64,000 bases of DNA from Chryseobacterium aahli (GCF_022699665.1 NZ_JALDNB010000003.1:494635-558634); one strand, 5' to 3'; shown: positions 53,212 to 63,253, counted from the first letter of the stretch. A program made the numbers and translations. Notes: a model not told the origin generated them from the sequence alone.

Positions 53212-53382
53212 TTAAATGCAATCAATAATTTCGTAGTTAGCCTTTGTGTACGTTTCGTCATCTTGCTTTGCTAAAACTTCAATATCACCTTATCCTATTT
53301 CATCTTTGGGAATTTCAATAAAATAATTCTCTGCTTTTTCGTTCTGACTGAAATGTTCTTTTGTAAAATCTATAAACTGCAT
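53212..53382 (-). pseudogene. Small hypothetical gene with in-frame TAA
   Basis: ATG at 53382 opens MQFIDFTKEHFSQNEKAENY, FIEIPKDEIG, then TAA at 53290-53292, then in the same frame GDIEVLAKQDDETYTKANYE, IIDCI and TAA at 53212. The composition on both sides of the stop is equally protein-like, so a 56-residue protein was probably encoded. No family recognised. No further feature is seen between 53383 and 53588. Confidence 0.55.
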
Positions 53383-53588
53383 AATAGTAATGTATTTGGT
53401 CTAGAGCTAACTAAGCAAATACTGTACAAAAGTTTTTATTAATTGATGTGGAAATCATAGTATCCTCCGAAATTTACTACTCTACCAATATATTTTACCC
53501 TCTATGATTATAGATGGGAGTTTTTTGTTTTTTAGAACAATAAATAATTTTAAAATTTAACTTATATTTAGATATCTAAAATTCCTAG

Positions 53589-55166
53589 ATGCTGGAAAAT
53601 TTTGAATTTTATCTTTTTTTGGTTCTGCTTATAACTTTGCTCATTATGCTGGCTAAGAAAATTCAGGTTGCATATCCGGTTTTACTGGTATTAGCGGGAC
53701 TTCTCATCAGTTTTATCCCTGGTGTGCCACCTGTCAAAATAGAACCCGAATTATTATTCATTATTTTTTTACCCCCTTTGCTCTATGAAGCTGCATGGTC
53801 AACCTCCTGGAAAGAACTTTGGCGATGGCGCAGGATTATTTTCAGCTTTGCTTTTGTGGTCGTTTTTTTTACTGCGTTGTCAGTGGCTGTTTTCGCAAAT
53901 TATTTTATTCCCGGATTTTCCTTAGCTCTGGGTTTTTTATTAGGGGGAATTGTTTCTCCACCAGACGCAGTGAGTGCTGGGGCAATTTTAAAATTTGTAA
54001 AAGTGCCGAAAAGACTGGCCTCAATTCTCGAAGGTGAAAGTTTGCTCAATGATGCTTCTTCTTTGATCATTTTCAGATTTGCAATGATTGCTGCTGCTAC
54101 CGGACAATTTGTTTGGCACGAAGCAGCAGGAAGTTTTATATGGATGTGTTTTGGTGGTGTGGGAATCGGACTTGTTATTGCGTATATTTTTATGAAAATG
54201 CACAAAATTTTACCTACCGATTCAAATATTGATATTCTATTGACTTTTATTGCGCCCTTTTCAATGTATTTGGCAGCAGAACAACTACATGCATCCGGAG
54301 TTTTGGCGGTTGTAACCGGTGGATTATTTCTTTCTTATCGCAGTCATGATTTTTTAAGCAGTGCATCAAGAATACGTACGGTAACAGTTTGGGAAAGTTT
54401 TTGCTTTTTGTTAAATGGGATTGTATTCATGCTCATCGGCTTAGATTTGCCAGAAATTGTTTCCGGATTGGGTGATACAGATATATTCACTGCAATCGGT
54501 TATGGAATAGCAGTTACTGTTGTCCTGATTATCGTAAGAATATTTGCGGGCTACGCAGCGGTGATTACAACTTTAATTATGAGAAATTTTATCACTGTTG
54601 CAGATGCAGAATCACCCGGCTGGCAAACGCCCATGATTATCGGTTGGACTGGAATGAGGGGCGTAGTTTCTTTGGCGGCAGCGCTTTCCATTCCCTTGAC
54701 CTTAGATGACGGAACTCCGTTCCCACAAAGAAATATGATACTCTTCATCACCTTTATTGTCATTCTTTTAACACTACTTCTTCAGGGGCTAACACTTCCT
54801 ATTTTACTTAGGAGGTTTCCTCCAATTGACCGGGACTTTATAAAAAGTGAGAAAGAGATAGATTACGAAATTCAAAACAGTCTGGCTGCAGTGGCGATTG
54901 CTAAAATTCGCAGCGATTATGCTCACAAGATAGAAAGTTTCCCGGCATTAAAAGATCAATTACAGAAATATGAAAACCAATTGAGCAGTTCTGAAATTAT
55001 TCTTAATTTTGATGAATACAGAAATATTTATATTGACATTCTCGAAACTCAAAGAAGTTGGCTGATCAATAAAAACCGTGAGGAACTTTTGTTAGATGAA
55101 GAAATAATCAGAAAACATCTTCGGCTGCTTGATCTTCAGGAGGAAAGATTGAATATGAAAAGCTAG
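53589..55166 (+). CDS. Na+/H+ antiporter, CPA1/NhaP type
   Basis: 525 residues with 12 or so membrane helices in the first 410. CPA1 motifs: LLFIIFLPPLLYEAAWSTSW (helix 3 region), GGIVSPPDAVSAGAILKFVK, LEGESLLNDASSLIIFRFAM with the ND pair of the cation site, IIGWTGMRGVVSLAAALSIP near the end. A cytoplasmic helical tail of about 110 residues follows. It exchanges Na+ or K+ for protons in the inner membrane. Single gene with no clear operon partner. Confidence 0.93.
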   Translation: MLENFEFYLFLVLLITLLIMLAKKIQVAYPVLLVLAGLLISFIPGVPPVKIEPELLFIIFLPPLLYEAAWSTSWKELWRWRRIIFSFAFVVVFFTALSVAVFANYFIPGFSLALGFLLGGIVSPPDAVSAGAILKFVKVPKRLASILEGESLLNDASSLIIFRFAMIAAATGQFVWHEAAGSFIWMCFGGVGIGLVIAYIFMKMHKILPTDSNIDILLTFIAPFSMYLAAEQLHASGVLAVVTGGLFLSYRSHDFLSSASRIRTVTVWESFCFLLNGIVFMLIGLDLPEIVSGLGDTDIFTAIGYGIAVTVVLIIVRIFAGYAAVITTLIMRNFITVADAESPGWQTPMIIGWTGMRGVVSLAAALSIPLTLDDGTPFPQRNMILFITFIVILLTLLLQGLTLPILLRRFPPIDRDFIKSEKEIDYEIQNSLAAVAIAKIRSDYAHKIESFPALKDQLQKYENQLSSSEIILNFDEYRNIYIDILETQRSWLINKNREELLLDEEIIRKHLRLLDLQEERLNMKS

Positions 55167-55709
55167 GACTTTGCTACAAATAGTTTTGAGACCTTTTAAT
55201 TTTTTTTTCAGAATAAAATCTTTGGAACTGTTGAACATTCTATTTTGCCTTTATAAACCTTTAGAAACTTACTGATTCAATGGGAAATGATAGATGTATT
55301 TTATTCTATGGCTTAATCAGTATTTTAAACCAATAATAATATTCTTGCAATATTACTATACCATCTTTATAGGTTACAATAATTTGCTTTCAAAATATCA
55401 TTATAAAGAAAGAGTTTTCTTCACGCAATATCACTGGAATTTTTCAAAAAACATCGTTTATATTTAATTTAACTATTTCATGTGCTGGAATTTTTTTAGT
55501 TATATCCAAAATACTTTCAATAATTATAAGAGTATGAAAAATAGAGATCTCACTGTAGAATACATAGCAAACAAAACTGAAATTTCAAGTCTGAGTTATT
55601 GGCAATCTTTTTGCTGAAAAAATTCATCATACACTTTGAAGGTTTACAGGAAATCGTATTTGAAATTGAATAAAAAAACAGATAATCATAATTTATAGTA
55701 AGTAATAGA
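55167..55709. other. 543-base AT-rich gap
   Basis: No real gene. The only protein-like run is a 27-codon frame at 55534 (MKNRDLTVEYIANKTEISSL) whose LTVEYIANKTEI resembles the helix-turn-helix of an AraC regulator; it soon stops. Possibly debris. Confidence 0.3.
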
Positions 55710-56405
55710 ATGATACATTCCTTTTTAATGATAGGCCAATCAAATATGGCAGGACGCGGTTTATTAAATGACGTAGTTCCTATTTATGATGAGCATATAA
55801 AAATGCTTCGAAACGGAAGATGGCAAACGATGGTTGAACCTATAAATTATGACCGTCCTACTGCGGGAATAGGACTTGCAGCTTCCTTTGCAGAAGCTTG
55901 GCTCTTAAAAAATGACTCTGCTGAAATTGGTTTGATTCCTTGTGCAGATGGAGGAACGAGTTTAGAGGATTGGGCAATAGATGGATTGCTTTTTGAAATT
56001 GCAGTTACGCAAGCAAAACTGGCTCAAAGAACAAGTATATTGAACGGTATCCTTTGGCATCAAGGTGAAAATGATTCAACTCCTAATAATGCGAATCGTT
56101 ATGGTGAAAAATTTTCGGTAATTGTAAAGACCCTTAGAGATAAGCTCAATGTGCCCACTGTTCCAATTATCTTGGGCGGACTCGGTGATTTTTTAACACA
56201 AGGTAACTTTGGTTCTTACTTCTCAGAATATCACATTGTCAATAAGGCTTTGCAGGATTTCGCAGAATCAAATGCGGATTGTTATTTTGTTTCTGCTTCT
56301 GGACTTACCGCCAATCCTGATTTGATACATTTTGATGCTGTTTCACAGAGGAAACTTGGCATCAGATATTTTGATGCTTTTAATGAACGTAAAAATGTAA
56401 AATGA
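55710..56405 (+). CDS. SASA-family (sialate O-acetylesterase-like) SGNH esterase
   Basis: 231 residues. The catalytic blocks of the carbohydrate acetylesterase SASA/DUF303 family are present: FLMIGQSNMAGRG (nucleophile serine in GQSNM), IGLIPCADGGTSLEDW, GILWHQGENDS, and IHFDAVSQRKLG with the Asp-x-x-His region as PDLIHFDA. No signal peptide was found, so it is probably cytoplasmic or exported otherwise. Removes acetyl groups from a glycan or similar compound. No neighbours of related function. Confidence 0.85.
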   Translation: MIHSFLMIGQSNMAGRGLLNDVVPIYDEHIKMLRNGRWQTMVEPINYDRPTAGIGLAASFAEAWLLKNDSAEIGLIPCADGGTSLEDWAIDGLLFEIAVTQAKLAQRTSILNGILWHQGENDSTPNNANRYGEKFSVIVKTLRDKLNVPTVPIILGGLGDFLTQGNFGSYFSEYHIVNKALQDFAESNADCYFVSASGLTANPDLIHFDAVSQRKLGIRYFDAFNERKNVK

Positions 56406-57139
56406 CCTTCGACCGCATAATAAATTACTCTTGTAAGAAATATTTAAAACAAGGAACAAGCGATAAAACGAGCAGTTGAAACAATCTTTGCTTTAATACG
56501 ATGCAGGTTTATACATTAACTCAAAATAGTATGAACTCATAAGATTATCGAATCCGAAAAACTAAAACCTTTGGTCAACAAAGTTTTCTAATTGTCGGAA
56601 GTCGACAGGACCCACAGCTTACTGAAAACCAAAATGGGTGATGAAGATTTCTATGGAAAGTGGAATTGAGATCGAAAATGATATCCCCTTATCTCAAACA
56701 TTACTTGTTTAAATTTATCTTCATTCATATATATCTGATTTTTAGTTGGACGTTTTGGCAATATCTGTCAGATTACATAAGGAAATAGATATTGGATATT
56801 ATGACTTCATTATTTCATCGGTATTCTGATCATGTGTAACAACACCATAATGCACCACTGTGTTTCATCATTGGTGGATGCAGTGGAGGGTTTCAGGGGC
56901 ATTTTGATGCGGATGAAATGGATTACAGGCTAATAATTTTTTGAATAGATACGCAGGGTAGCGATCAAAATATTTTGTAATTATTCATTAATAAAACTTT
57001 ATGAAAAATTAATTCACTATTATAAATAAATTAATTTGTTCCGAAATGTAATTTTCAGCTATATTGTGATCGATTTGATATATTATCTTTTCTGCATGCA
57101 AAAGTTCAATTAAATTTCTTTATAGACACTATATTATAT
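56406..57139. other. 734-base gap without a recognised gene
   Basis: Stops are frequent in all frames. No hairpin, repeat or homologous fragment could be supported. The last 150 bases are very AT-rich and probably contain the promoter of the histidine kinase, but no good TTG/TAnnTTTG pair stands out. Confidence 0.4.
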
Positions 57140-60100
57140 ATGAATAATTATCCGGTACCTGCTAATGAGGAAGGAAGAATCAAAAAGCTGGCGTATTTCG
57201 ATCTGTTAGATTTAGCAAAAGATCCGCAATTAGACATTTTTGCAGAAACGGCATGCCTAATTGCGGATTGCCCGGCCTCTCTGATAGCAATGATGGAAAG
57301 CGAAACTCAGGTCATTCAAAGTTGCATAGGGATGTCCTTGGATTTTGTTGAAAGAAAAAATACGGTATGCCAATATTCTATTGAAAGTGGAAATGTGGTT
57401 GTGATTCAGGATACATTATTAGACGGGCGTTCATCCGAAAATCCACTAATAAAAGATGGTGGAATCCGCTTTTATGCTGGTGTTCCATTGATTGATGATG
57501 AAGGTTTTGCTTTGGGAACACTTTGTGTTATTGATTATAAGCCTAAAGTATTATCAGAGAACCAGATAGCTACATTAAAAAAAATAGGAGTGGTTGTTAC
57601 AAACCATTTGGTCAGTAAGAGAAAAAACATACAGGCAGAATACTTCGAGCAGACCTTTAGTATTTCTAACAACCTGATCTGTGTTTTAGATAATAATTTA
57701 AGATTAAAGGAAGTAAATCCATCTTTCGAAAAAGCTTTTGGACTTACTAAAGTACAGGCAATTAGTCAAAAATTTAGCACGATTATATCAGATGAAGCTT
57801 TTTCCGATTCATTACTTTTAGAAAAATTTAATGATGGAGATCAGGAGTTTGCATTTACCTCTTCTACTGTTGCTGATAATTCAACTCCGATTACTGTAGA
57901 ATGGTACATGAAAAAGAACGATGATCACTCCGAAATCTTCTGTTTTGGCGTTAATATTACGAATCGTTTAGAAGAACAGTTAAAACTAGAAAGTTCTGAA
58001 CGTCGTTTCAGAAGCTTTTTCGAAAATGCAATAGGACTCATGAGTATGCACGATATGGAAGGCAATATTCTTGCAGTAAATGAAAAGGGAAGGGAAACTT
58101 TAAAATACTCTAATAATGAAGTAAAAGGATTAAATCTAAAAGACTTGGTTCCAGAAAAAAACCATGATCTCTTGGAGCAATATTTGCAGAAGATCGGTTC
58201 TCATACTGAAGATGTCGGAAATATGATACTTCAGACAAAAGAAAAGGAAGAGTTAATCTGGATGTATCACAACATTGTTGAAATTGATACAAAAGGAGAA
58301 CCATATGTTATAAGTACTGCTTTGAACATTACTGATAAAGTAGCTTTAGAAAGAGATTTATTACATACAAAAAAAGTACTTGAACAGACAAATTTAGTAG
58401 CTCAGGTAGGAGGATGGGAAGTCAATTTTGAAACAAATTCTGTATTTTGGTCACAACCTTGTAAAGAAATCCATAAAACTGACCCTTCATTTCAACCTGA
58501 TCTTGAAACCGCTTTAGATTTTTACGAGGAAGACAGTAGAAAAAAGCTACAATATGTATTTGAAAAAGCTGTTAATGAGGGTGTTCCGTATGATGAAGAG
58601 TTACAGCTGATACGAAAAGATGGCGTGATGATCTGGGTAAGAGTAAAAGGAATTCCAGAGTTTGAAGAAGGGGTATGTAAAAAAGTATTCGGTATTATAC
58701 AGGATATAGATGGCTTCAAGAATATCTATCTTGAGTTAGCTAAAAAAGAGGCCATGTTACAGTCATTTGTAACTTACGTTCCCACCGCCGTAGCAATGTT
58801 TGATAAAGATCTTAATTATCTTTCTATAAGCAGCAGCTGGAAAAATGAATTTCAGATGAAGGATCGTGAGCTTATTGGAGAGAATATTTTTGCTATTTTT
58901 CCCAATGTAAGTGATGAAAGGAAGGAAATATACGATAATGCTTTGAAAGGCAAAACTTACAGCAATAAAGACTTTACTGTCGCAATCCCAAACAAAGAAG
59001 AATTACAGCATTTTAATTTTAATGTTAGCCCCTGGTATCTTTCGAATGAGATTATTGGTGGTGTTATTGTGTCTGCACAAAATATTACCGATTCTGTGAG
59101 AATAAATGAGGAGCTAAAAAATGCAAAACAGATGGCAGATATTGCCAACAAAACCAAGTCTGAATTTTTAGCCAATATGAGTCATGAGATAAGAACTCCG
59201 CTGAACGGCGTCATCGGGTTTTCTGATCTTCTGCTTCAAACTCCGTTAAATGAGATACAAACGCAGTATCTCAATTACATTAATGAGTCTGGCGAAAACC
59301 TTCTGAATATCATTAATGACATCCTTGATTTCTCTAAAATTGAATCAGGAAAAATGGAACTTTTGATAGAGAAAGCCAATGTGTATGACATGGTGAGCCA
59401 GGTTATCAATGCAGTTCTTTATCAGTCTCAGAAAAAAAATATCGAACTTCTTTTGAATATTGAACCAGGGTTACCTAAAACAATCTGGCTTGATGAAACA
59501 CGATTGAAGCAGATTTTGATCAACCTTCTTGGGAATGCTGTGAAATTTACAGAACAAGGTGAGATTGAGCTTAAAGTTGAAAAACTGAATTTAGACGATA
59601 AAAATATAAAGTTGAGATTCTCAGTAAGAGATACAGGAATTGGTATTCCCTTAGAAAAACAGCAGCATATCTTTAATGCTTTCACTCAGGAAAACAGTTC
59701 TATCAGCAAGCGTTATGGTGGAACAGGGCTCGGACTTACCATTTCAAATACCATTTTGAAATATATGGGAAGTAATCTTACTTTGGTAAGTGAACTTGAG
59801 AAAGGTTCTGTTTTCTATTTTGATATTGAGATTCCTTTTGAAATTTCTGATCAAAGCGAAGATGAAATACTGAAAATCAATAAGGTACTAATTGTTGACG
59901 ATAATGAAGCAAACAGGGTTATTCTCCAGCACATGCTTGCTTACAAAAATATAGATTCTAAGCTCGCTGCCAACGGAATGGAAGCTCTTCAGATGCTTTT
60001 AGCCGGCGAGCGTTTCGATATTATTCTGGTAGATTACCACATGCCGATTATATCAGGCTTAGAAACAATTGAAAAAATAAAGCAGCTATTTAATGAAAAA

Positions 60101-61045
60101 AGTGAGGCATCGCCTCTCGTTATTCTTCATACATCTTCTGAAGAGCATGACGTTATCAATTCATTCAGAAAGGAAGAAAGCTCCTATTTTCTGTTAAAAC
60201 CTATTAAATCTGAAGAATTATACAAGACGTTACGACGTGCAGTTAAAAGTTCAGAAAAAGAATTGGCTGCCGCTAAACCGGTGCAGAAAGAAGAATATTT
60301 CCCACTAATGACTTCTCCTAACGTTTTGCTTGTCGATGATAATCCGGTTAACATGGTTCTGAATAACAGAATGATGAAATCACTGATTCAGGATGCTAAC
60401 CTAACAGAAGCAACGGATGGTTTACAGGCTTTAGAACAATGTCGTAATCAGTTTTTTGATATCGTTTTAATGGATGTACAGATGCCAGTAATGAACGGGA
60501 TTGAAGCTACAAAACAGATTCGTCTGTTGCCGGAATATTCTGCCGTTCCGATTATTGGTGTTACCGCAGGAAATGTTTTAGGTGAAAAAGAAAAATGTCT
60601 GAGTTCGGGAATGAATGATTTCCTTCCAAAACCTCTTAGACAAAACGATCTTTTAGAAATACTGAAAAAATATATTGGCACTGGTATTCAGGAATTGTCT
60701 GAAATTTTACCACATCCTGAAGGATATTTGGATATGAATCTTCTGAGCGAGCAGATGGGTGACGATGATGATTTTAAAGTAATATTTTTAAACTTAGTGA
60801 TTCAGGAGCTTGATCAAGCTAAAGAAAATATAAAATCAGCGGTGAAAGAAAAAAATACCGAAGAGCTAAAGAAAATTGTTCACAAGCTGAGAGGAACTGC
60901 TGGAACTGCTGGCTTAATTATGCTCACAGAACAAACTTCCAATTGGGAGAAACGCATTGAAGAAAACATGGACTATAATGCTATGGAGCACGATATAGTA
61001 CATGAAATAACGGTAGGATTACAATTGATAAAAGATTTAGTATAA
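57140..61045 (+). CDS. Hybrid histidine kinase: GAF, PAS repeats, HisKA, HATPase, two REC, Hpt
   Basis: 1301 residues, no membrane segment. Order: GAF domain (about 20-165), PAS domains (about 175-285, 290-405, 415-530, 540-660; NLICVLDNNLRLKEVNPSFE marks the first), HisKA with His682 in NMSHEIRTPLNG, HATPase (NLLGNAVKFTEQG, GTGLGLTIS), receiver 1 (Asp965 in ILVDYHMP), receiver 2 (Asp1112 in IVLMDVQMP), and C-terminal Hpt with His1248 in VHKLRGTAG. This is a full phosphorelay in one soluble chain; the GAF and PAS domains suggest a cytoplasmic redox, light or metabolite signal. The output regulator that should follow is only a stump. Confidence 0.93.
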   Translation: MNNYPVPANEEGRIKKLAYFDLLDLAKDPQLDIFAETACLIADCPASLIAMMESETQVIQSCIGMSLDFVERKNTVCQYSIESGNVVVIQDTLLDGRSSENPLIKDGGIRFYAGVPLIDDEGFALGTLCVIDYKPKVLSENQIATLKKIGVVVTNHLVSKRKNIQAEYFEQTFSISNNLICVLDNNLRLKEVNPSFEKAFGLTKVQAISQKFSTIISDEAFSDSLLLEKFNDGDQEFAFTSSTVADNSTPITVEWYMKKNDDHSEIFCFGVNITNRLEEQLKLESSERRFRSFFENAIGLMSMHDMEGNILAVNEKGRETLKYSNNEVKGLNLKDLVPEKNHDLLEQYLQKIGSHTEDVGNMILQTKEKEELIWMYHNIVEIDTKGEPYVISTALNITDKVALERDLLHTKKVLEQTNLVAQVGGWEVNFETNSVFWSQPCKEIHKTDPSFQPDLETALDFYEEDSRKKLQYVFEKAVNEGVPYDEELQLIRKDGVMIWVRVKGIPEFEEGVCKKVFGIIQDIDGFKNIYLELAKKEAMLQSFVTYVPTAVAMFDKDLNYLSISSSWKNEFQMKDRELIGENIFAIFPNVSDERKEIYDNALKGKTYSNKDFTVAIPNKEELQHFNFNVSPWYLSNEIIGGVIVSAQNITDSVRINEELKNAKQMADIANKTKSEFLANMSHEIRTPLNGVIGFSDLLLQTPLNEIQTQYLNYINESGENLLNIINDILDFSKIESGKMELLIEKANVYDMVSQVINAVLYQSQKKNIELLLNIEPGLPKTIWLDETRLKQILINLLGNAVKFTEQGEIELKVEKLNLDDKNIKLRFSVRDTGIGIPLEKQQHIFNAFTQENSSISKRYGGTGLGLTISNTILKYMGSNLTLVSELEKGSVFYFDIEIPFEISDQSEDEILKINKVLIVDDNEANRVILQHMLAYKNIDSKLAANGMEALQMLLAGERFDIILVDYHMPIISGLETIEKIKQLFNEKSEASPLVILHTSSEEHDVINSFRKEESSYFLLKPIKSEELYKTLRRAVKSSEKELAAAKPVQKEEYFPLMTSPNVLLVDDNPVNMVLNNRMMKSLIQDANLTEATDGLQALEQCRNQFFDIVLMDVQMPVMNGIEATKQIRLLPEYSAVPIIGVTAGNVLGEKEKCLSSGMNDFLPKPLRQNDLLEILKKYIGTGIQELSEILPHPEGYLDMNLLSEQMGDDDDFKVIFLNLVIQELDQAKENIKSAVKEKNTEELKKIVHKLRGTAGTAGLIMLTEQTSNWEKRIEENMDYNAMEHDIVHEITVGLQLIKDLV

Positions 61046-61051
61046 ATAAAT

Positions 61052-61153
61052 AATAAGACTATAGTAATTCTAATTGCTGAAGACGACGAACTTATTTTAA
61101 AAACATATGTATCAAAAGGGGATTACGAAAGTTTTTTAGCATACTGCACCTAA
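61052..61153 (+). pseudogene. Chimeric remnant: receiver N-terminus joined to NTF2-like fragment
   Basis: One open frame reads KTIVILIAEDDELILKT, the start of a response-regulator receiver, and continues without a break into YVSKGDYESFLAYCT before TAA. The second half matches residues of the NTF2-like gene at 52211-52255 with about three base differences in 46. So the regulator that belonged to the upstream kinase was cut after its acidic pocket and joined to copied DNA from 9 kb away. Confidence 0.7.
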
Positions 61154-61938
61154 AGTTAATAAAGATGCTTACTACAGGAAGAGAAATAATATCTCTACAA
61201 ACAAAGATGTTCGTAAACTTCAACAAATGGCTGTTTAATTATAAGGAAGCTATTCCTTTCAAAGATTATCAGAGTGAATCAATGTTTTTCTTTAAGCTAA
61301 GGAACTGATAAAGCGAAGACTTTAAGAGGAGATTATATTCTTGATGGAATTAAATTTTCAATGTCAATTCTAATTAAAGTTTCCCAAAAAAGCAGAAATA
61401 GTTGCATTGATACAATTTCATACTACGATTAAATATCCTGCTAACTAGGATGAGTTTCTTAGAAAATTATATGTAGTTATAAGATACTGATTGATACATT
61501 AATTTCTATTTTAAAATATATAATCGACTAATAATCATATTTTTGTGTTTTTTTTGATTTTATAGAGTTAAAATTTATCGGTATGTTGCATCGTATGGTG
61601 AACAAAGTTTTATTTCTCTCATTTTTCAATTTTCCTTTAATGATGTTGGAACTCATTTGTTACCAAACATCAATAATACATGATTTACTTGTGGTAAAAT
61701 TAAGTTATCCTTTTCTTGTTCTATTTTCATACTAATGACAAAGCTACATCAGCTTTTTCAGCAAATTGTTGCTGTTTAAGATTGTTGCGGATGGTGAAAC
61801 ATTTATTGCTAAAAAAATAGCAACAAAGCATTTGGTCATTTCAAATAATGGTATTAGATTTGATTTAACCAATTATCACAGAACTATTAAATTAGAATAA
61901 CAGCATTTATTTTACACCAATTTTAAATTTATTCTATT
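61154..61938. other. 785-base gap with degraded coding traces
   Basis: Two protein-like runs but no gene: a 47-codon frame from ATG 61160-61170 (LTTGREIISLQTKMFVNFNK) and a C-terminal-like run before 61900 (KIVADGETFIAKKIATKHLV, ISNNGIRFDLTNYHRTIKLE then TAA). Neither has a full domain or a recognised family. The rest is AT-rich and presumably carries the promoter of the secreted-protein gene at 61939. Confidence 0.4.
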
Positions 61939-62475
61939 ATGAAAAAACAAATCTTCATCGCCATGCTATCTCTAATAGCAGTAGGAACTCATCAGGTTCA
62001 GGCACAACATTCAGACCATGTGGGTACATCAGTCAATATTAATTTAGCAGATATTATTTCAATCGACGAAGGAAGTGTTGCTTCAGGAGGCGTTGTAGAT
62101 TTTAATTATGTGAATACAACAGATTATAATTCTTCAAAAAGTGTAACGGTACCCAATAGTTTAGTCATAAATTCCTCCAAAAATTTCGATGTAAAAATAA
62201 AATCAGAGGGCGCAAATTTTGTAAGTGGCGCAAACCTTATTCCTGTAGATGTATTACAGGTAAAAGCGATATCGGGAGGAAGCTTAATGGGAACTATGAA
62301 TGAGGTAACTTTATCTACAAATGATCAGATGCTTGTAAGTAACGCAAGTTTAGGTTCAAAACAAATTTTAAATATTGCTTATTCTATTTCGGCAGAAAAA
62401 GCATCAAAGGTTCTTCTAGGAAAACCAAAAGGAACATATACGCAAACAGTAACTTATACTGCGACTGCATTGTAA
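61939..62475 (+). CDS. Small secreted beta-sandwich protein, array copy A
   Basis: 178 residues with signal peptide (IFIAMLSLIAVGTHQVQAQ). The mature protein alternates strands and ends GKPKGTYTQTVTYTATAL, a tail like the last strand of pilin or WxL/DUF4402-type beta-sandwiches; the family itself is not recognised. Parallel segments with copy B at 62669: NINLADIISIDEGS, VDFNYVNTTDYNSS, NLIPVDVL. The divergence from copy B (roughly half of residues identical) shows an old duplication. Probably a surface structural or adhesive protein. Ends at its own terminator. Confidence 0.7.
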   Translation: MKKQIFIAMLSLIAVGTHQVQAQHSDHVGTSVNINLADIISIDEGSVASGGVVDFNYVNTTDYNSSKSVTVPNSLVINSSKNFDVKIKSEGANFVSGANLIPVDVLQVKAISGGSLMGTMNEVTLSTNDQMLVSNASLGSKQILNIAYSISAEKASKVLLGKPKGTYTQTVTYTATAL

Positions 62476-62496
62476 TTAAAAAGAATAATTATTTAT

Positions 62497-62534
62497 AAAA
62501 GCCCTCAACATGTAAATGTTGAGGGCTTTTCATT
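62497..62534 (+). terminator. Terminator after array copy A
   Basis: A 15-bp perfect stem, AAAAGCCCTCAACAT against ATGTTGAGGGCTTTT, with a four-base loop. Confidence 0.9.
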
Positions 62535-62545
62535 GAAATAAACCG

Positions 62546-62614
62546 TGTAGTTATTTTACTACATGAACTTCCATTTTCCACTACAAAGAAACTTTTATCG
62601 CCGCTGTAGATTTG
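62546..62614 (+). promoter_or_regulatory. Conserved leader of array copy B: palindrome and promoter box
   Basis: TGTAGT-N6-ACTACA (62546-62563) is a perfect 18-bp palindrome; another ACTACA follows at about 62579-62584, and TAGATTTG (62607-62614) fits the TAnnTTTG box and runs into TGTAGT-like sequence. The same block is conserved before copy C at 63633-63701, which suggests a shared regulator. Confidence 0.45.
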
Positions 62615-62668
62615 TAGTGTTCAAAAGGAGAACAATTAAATAAAAATAAAAAATTAAATATTACTATC

Positions 62669-63214
62669 ATGACAAAACAATTCGCAATCGCAGCCTTAAC
62701 TATTGGAGCAATCGTATTAGGAACTAACAATGTTCAGGCTCAAAATACAACCGCAACAACAACAGTAAACATTACCCTGAACGATGTGATCTCTATCGAC
62801 GCCGGAAGTACAGCAATTGGTAATACGGTTGATTTTAACTATGTTACTGCAGCAGACTATAACTCTGATCAAACGATTACTAAAGCCAACTCTTTGAAAG
62901 TTACTTCAACGAAGAACTTTAACGTTAAAGTAAAAGCAGGGGGTGCTAATTTCATGAATGGAGTTAACTTAATCCCTGTAAATGTTTTGACGATCAAAGC
63001 TGCTGCAGCTGCCGGAACAATGGGCGGAACAAAAAGCGCTGTAGTTTTATCTGCAACTGATCAAACTTTAGTTACAAATGCTCCACTAGGAAGTGCATTG
63101 ACGTTGAATTTGGATTACACGATTCCTGCAGCGAAATCATCTTCTGCCGACATTTTAGGTAAACCAGCCGGAACTTATACGCAGACAGTTACGTATACTG
63201 CGACAGCTTTATAA
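62669..63214 (+). CDS. Small secreted beta-sandwich protein, array copy B
   Basis: 181 residues, signal peptide (FAIAALTIGAIVLGTNNVQAQ), Thr/Asn/Ala-rich beta-sandwich, tail GKPAGTYTQTVTYTATAL. The first 254 bases differ from the copy at 63747 by a single base, so these two arose by recent duplication or are kept alike by gene conversion. A-rich leader of 50 bases after the promoter box. Not recognised as a named family; the low complexity and export signal suggest a surface or fimbria-like component. Confidence 0.75.
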   Translation: MTKQFAIAALTIGAIVLGTNNVQAQNTTATTTVNITLNDVISIDAGSTAIGNTVDFNYVTAADYNSDQTITKANSLKVTSTKNFNVKVKAGGANFMNGVNLIPVNVLTIKAAAAAGTMGGTKSAVVLSATDQTLVTNAPLGSALTLNLDYTIPAAKSSSADILGKPAGTYTQTVTYTATAL

Positions 63215-63253
63215 TAATTTTTTTCATATTAATATTTGTGATTTGGTGTTTCG

